Shown piece by piece: positions 63,463 through 64,000 of a stretch of 64,000 nt of DNA. Location: contig NZ_CP058648.1 in NCBI RefSeq assembly GCF_018141405.1, positions 821,001 through 885,000 of the forward strand. The letters run 5' to 3'. The DNA is from Serpentinicella alkaliphila. GTDB taxonomy: Bacteria; Bacillota; Clostridia; Peptostreptococcales; Natronincolaceae. Under the pieces are notes generated by a model, which was not told the origin of the DNA, searched no databases, and worked only from the letters and a program-made list of their open reading frames with translations. The stretch's first letter is position 1, and every line of letters starts with the position of its first letter. The translations under genes were made by a program, and so were the position numbers.

Positions 63463-63896
63463 AACCGATCTATTTAAAAATATATTCTATAACCTTGGGT
63501 TTTTTACTGGGCTTAGTTACAATGAACTTATTTCAAATTCATACTATTGACAGACTTTATAGAGTACAGACGAATTTAACAAATCAATTGCTAGACAAAG
63601 AAATTAAACTACAGAAATTTAATGAAAGTGCTAATGAAAAAAAAGTTTTTATAGTTAAAAACTTAGAGATAAACATTGATTACGAAGGTAACCCCCGTGT
63701 AATTGAAGATATTGAAACTACAATTAAATTCTATTTAAATGATTTAGTTGGTCGGGAGGTAAAAGAAGTGGATGGAGATATGATTTATAAAATTATTCAT
63801 CAAAGAATTCTAGAAATCGATGAGAAGAAAATCACTTTAATATTGAAATACATTATTATCAACGAAACTATTTCTATTGGAATAAATGCTAGGTAA
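63459..63896 (+). CDS. ytrI: Sporulation protein YtrI-like
   Basis: A 145-residue single-pass membrane protein. One N-terminal helix (IYSITLGFLLGLVTMNLFQI) precedes a short coiled coil (YRVQTNLTNQLLDKEIKLQK) and a C-terminal domain of mixed charge. The sequence itself is weakly conserved; the assignment rests on the size, the membrane-coiled-coil layout and the four-base overlap with ytrH, its partner in Bacillus. A role in mother-cell sporulation is therefore inferred from context. Confidence 0.75.
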   Translation: MKPIYLKIYSITLGFLLGLVTMNLFQIHTIDRLYRVQTNLTNQLLDKEIKLQKFNESANEKKVFIVKNLEINIDYEGNPRVIEDIETTIKFYLNDLVGREVKEVDGDMIYKIIHQRILEIDEKKITLILKYIIINETISIGINAR

Positions 63897-63944
63897 CTAA
63901 ATATATTTAAACTAAGTAAGATTATTTTATTAGGGGTGATCCAT

Positions 63945-64000
63945 ATGCGTATTTTGATTTTTAAAAAGCGTCATATTTATGTTGCTGTAATAATATTATT
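63945..64000 (+). CDS. Start of a membrane or exported protein, cut by the window
   Basis: ATG at 63945 follows AGGGGTG (63932-63938) and is open to the end of the window. The 18 readable codons begin MRILIFKKRHIYVAVIILL, a basic start with a hydrophobic helix, typical of an exported or membrane-anchored protein. A spore polysaccharide deacetylase or CwlD-type amidase would suit the place after ytrI, but nothing in the visible part decides this. Confidence 0.6.
   Translation, partial: MRILIFKKRHIYVAVIIL

Overview
The window looks like chromosomal DNA of an anaerobic, endospore-forming, low-GC Firmicute of the class Clostridia. It is strongly AT-rich, uses many TTG and GTG starts behind AGGAGG-type ribosome binding sites, and carries spoIIE, spoVT, spoVG, yabP, yabQ, divIC, ytrH and ytrI. 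SLH-domain, copper-amine-oxidase-N-like and IPT/TIG surface proteins, an AbgT transporter and a PepT-like peptidase suggest an Alkaliphilus/Natronincola-type relative. That placement is inference; no rRNA or tRNA gene is visible.

Layout. 1-1.9 kb: an IS1634-like element with one frameshift in its transposase. 2.6-8.8 kb: a probable S-layer protein, then a UbiA-family prenyltransferase and a flippase-like membrane protein on the plus strand, facing a GT-C glycosyltransferase. 8.9-15 kb: pyrG and a two-gene RND efflux operon. 15.2-25.7 kb: a three-gene operon for exported surface proteins (a 2039-residue IPT/TIG protein and two SLH proteins) behind an extended -10 promoter with a 35-bp inverted repeat at the predicted transcription start. 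25.9-33.2 kb: two hybrid histidine kinases, an exported Tyr-rich protein and an unknown protein.

33.2-55 kb, minus strand: the Firmicute block purR-spoVG-glmU-prs-pth-mfd-prsA-spoVT-yabM-hup-rqcP-(SpoIID-like)-yabP-yabQ-divIC-yabR-spoIIE. It parallels the origin-proximal block of Bacillus subtilis but lacks ctc, fin and mazG (yabN) at their usual places. Two mobile elements interrupt it: an IS1634-like element between yabP and yabQ and an IS110-family element between prs and pth. Promoters resembling the Spo0A/sigma-A (spoIIE), sigma-H (spoVG), sigma-G (spoVT) and, more weakly, sigma-E (yabP) types can be read directly.

55-64 kb: divergent murC, an LCP cell-wall ligase-type protein, an Orn/Lys/Arg decarboxylase family enzyme, a PepT-like peptidase with an AbgT transporter, a small Tyr/Met/Pro-rich protein, and the sporulation pair ytrH-ytrI.

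The most striking observations are: (1) the IS between yabP and yabQ is flanked, flush with its terminal inverted repeats, by a perfect 133-bp direct repeat, which matches the long variable target duplications described for IS1634; (2) the IS110-family element has a structured non-coding 5' end that is a good bridge-RNA candidate; (3) all three transposase genes are broken only by single-base indels, often in homopolymers, while every host gene is intact, which raises the possibility of uncorrected assembly errors in multicopy repeats.
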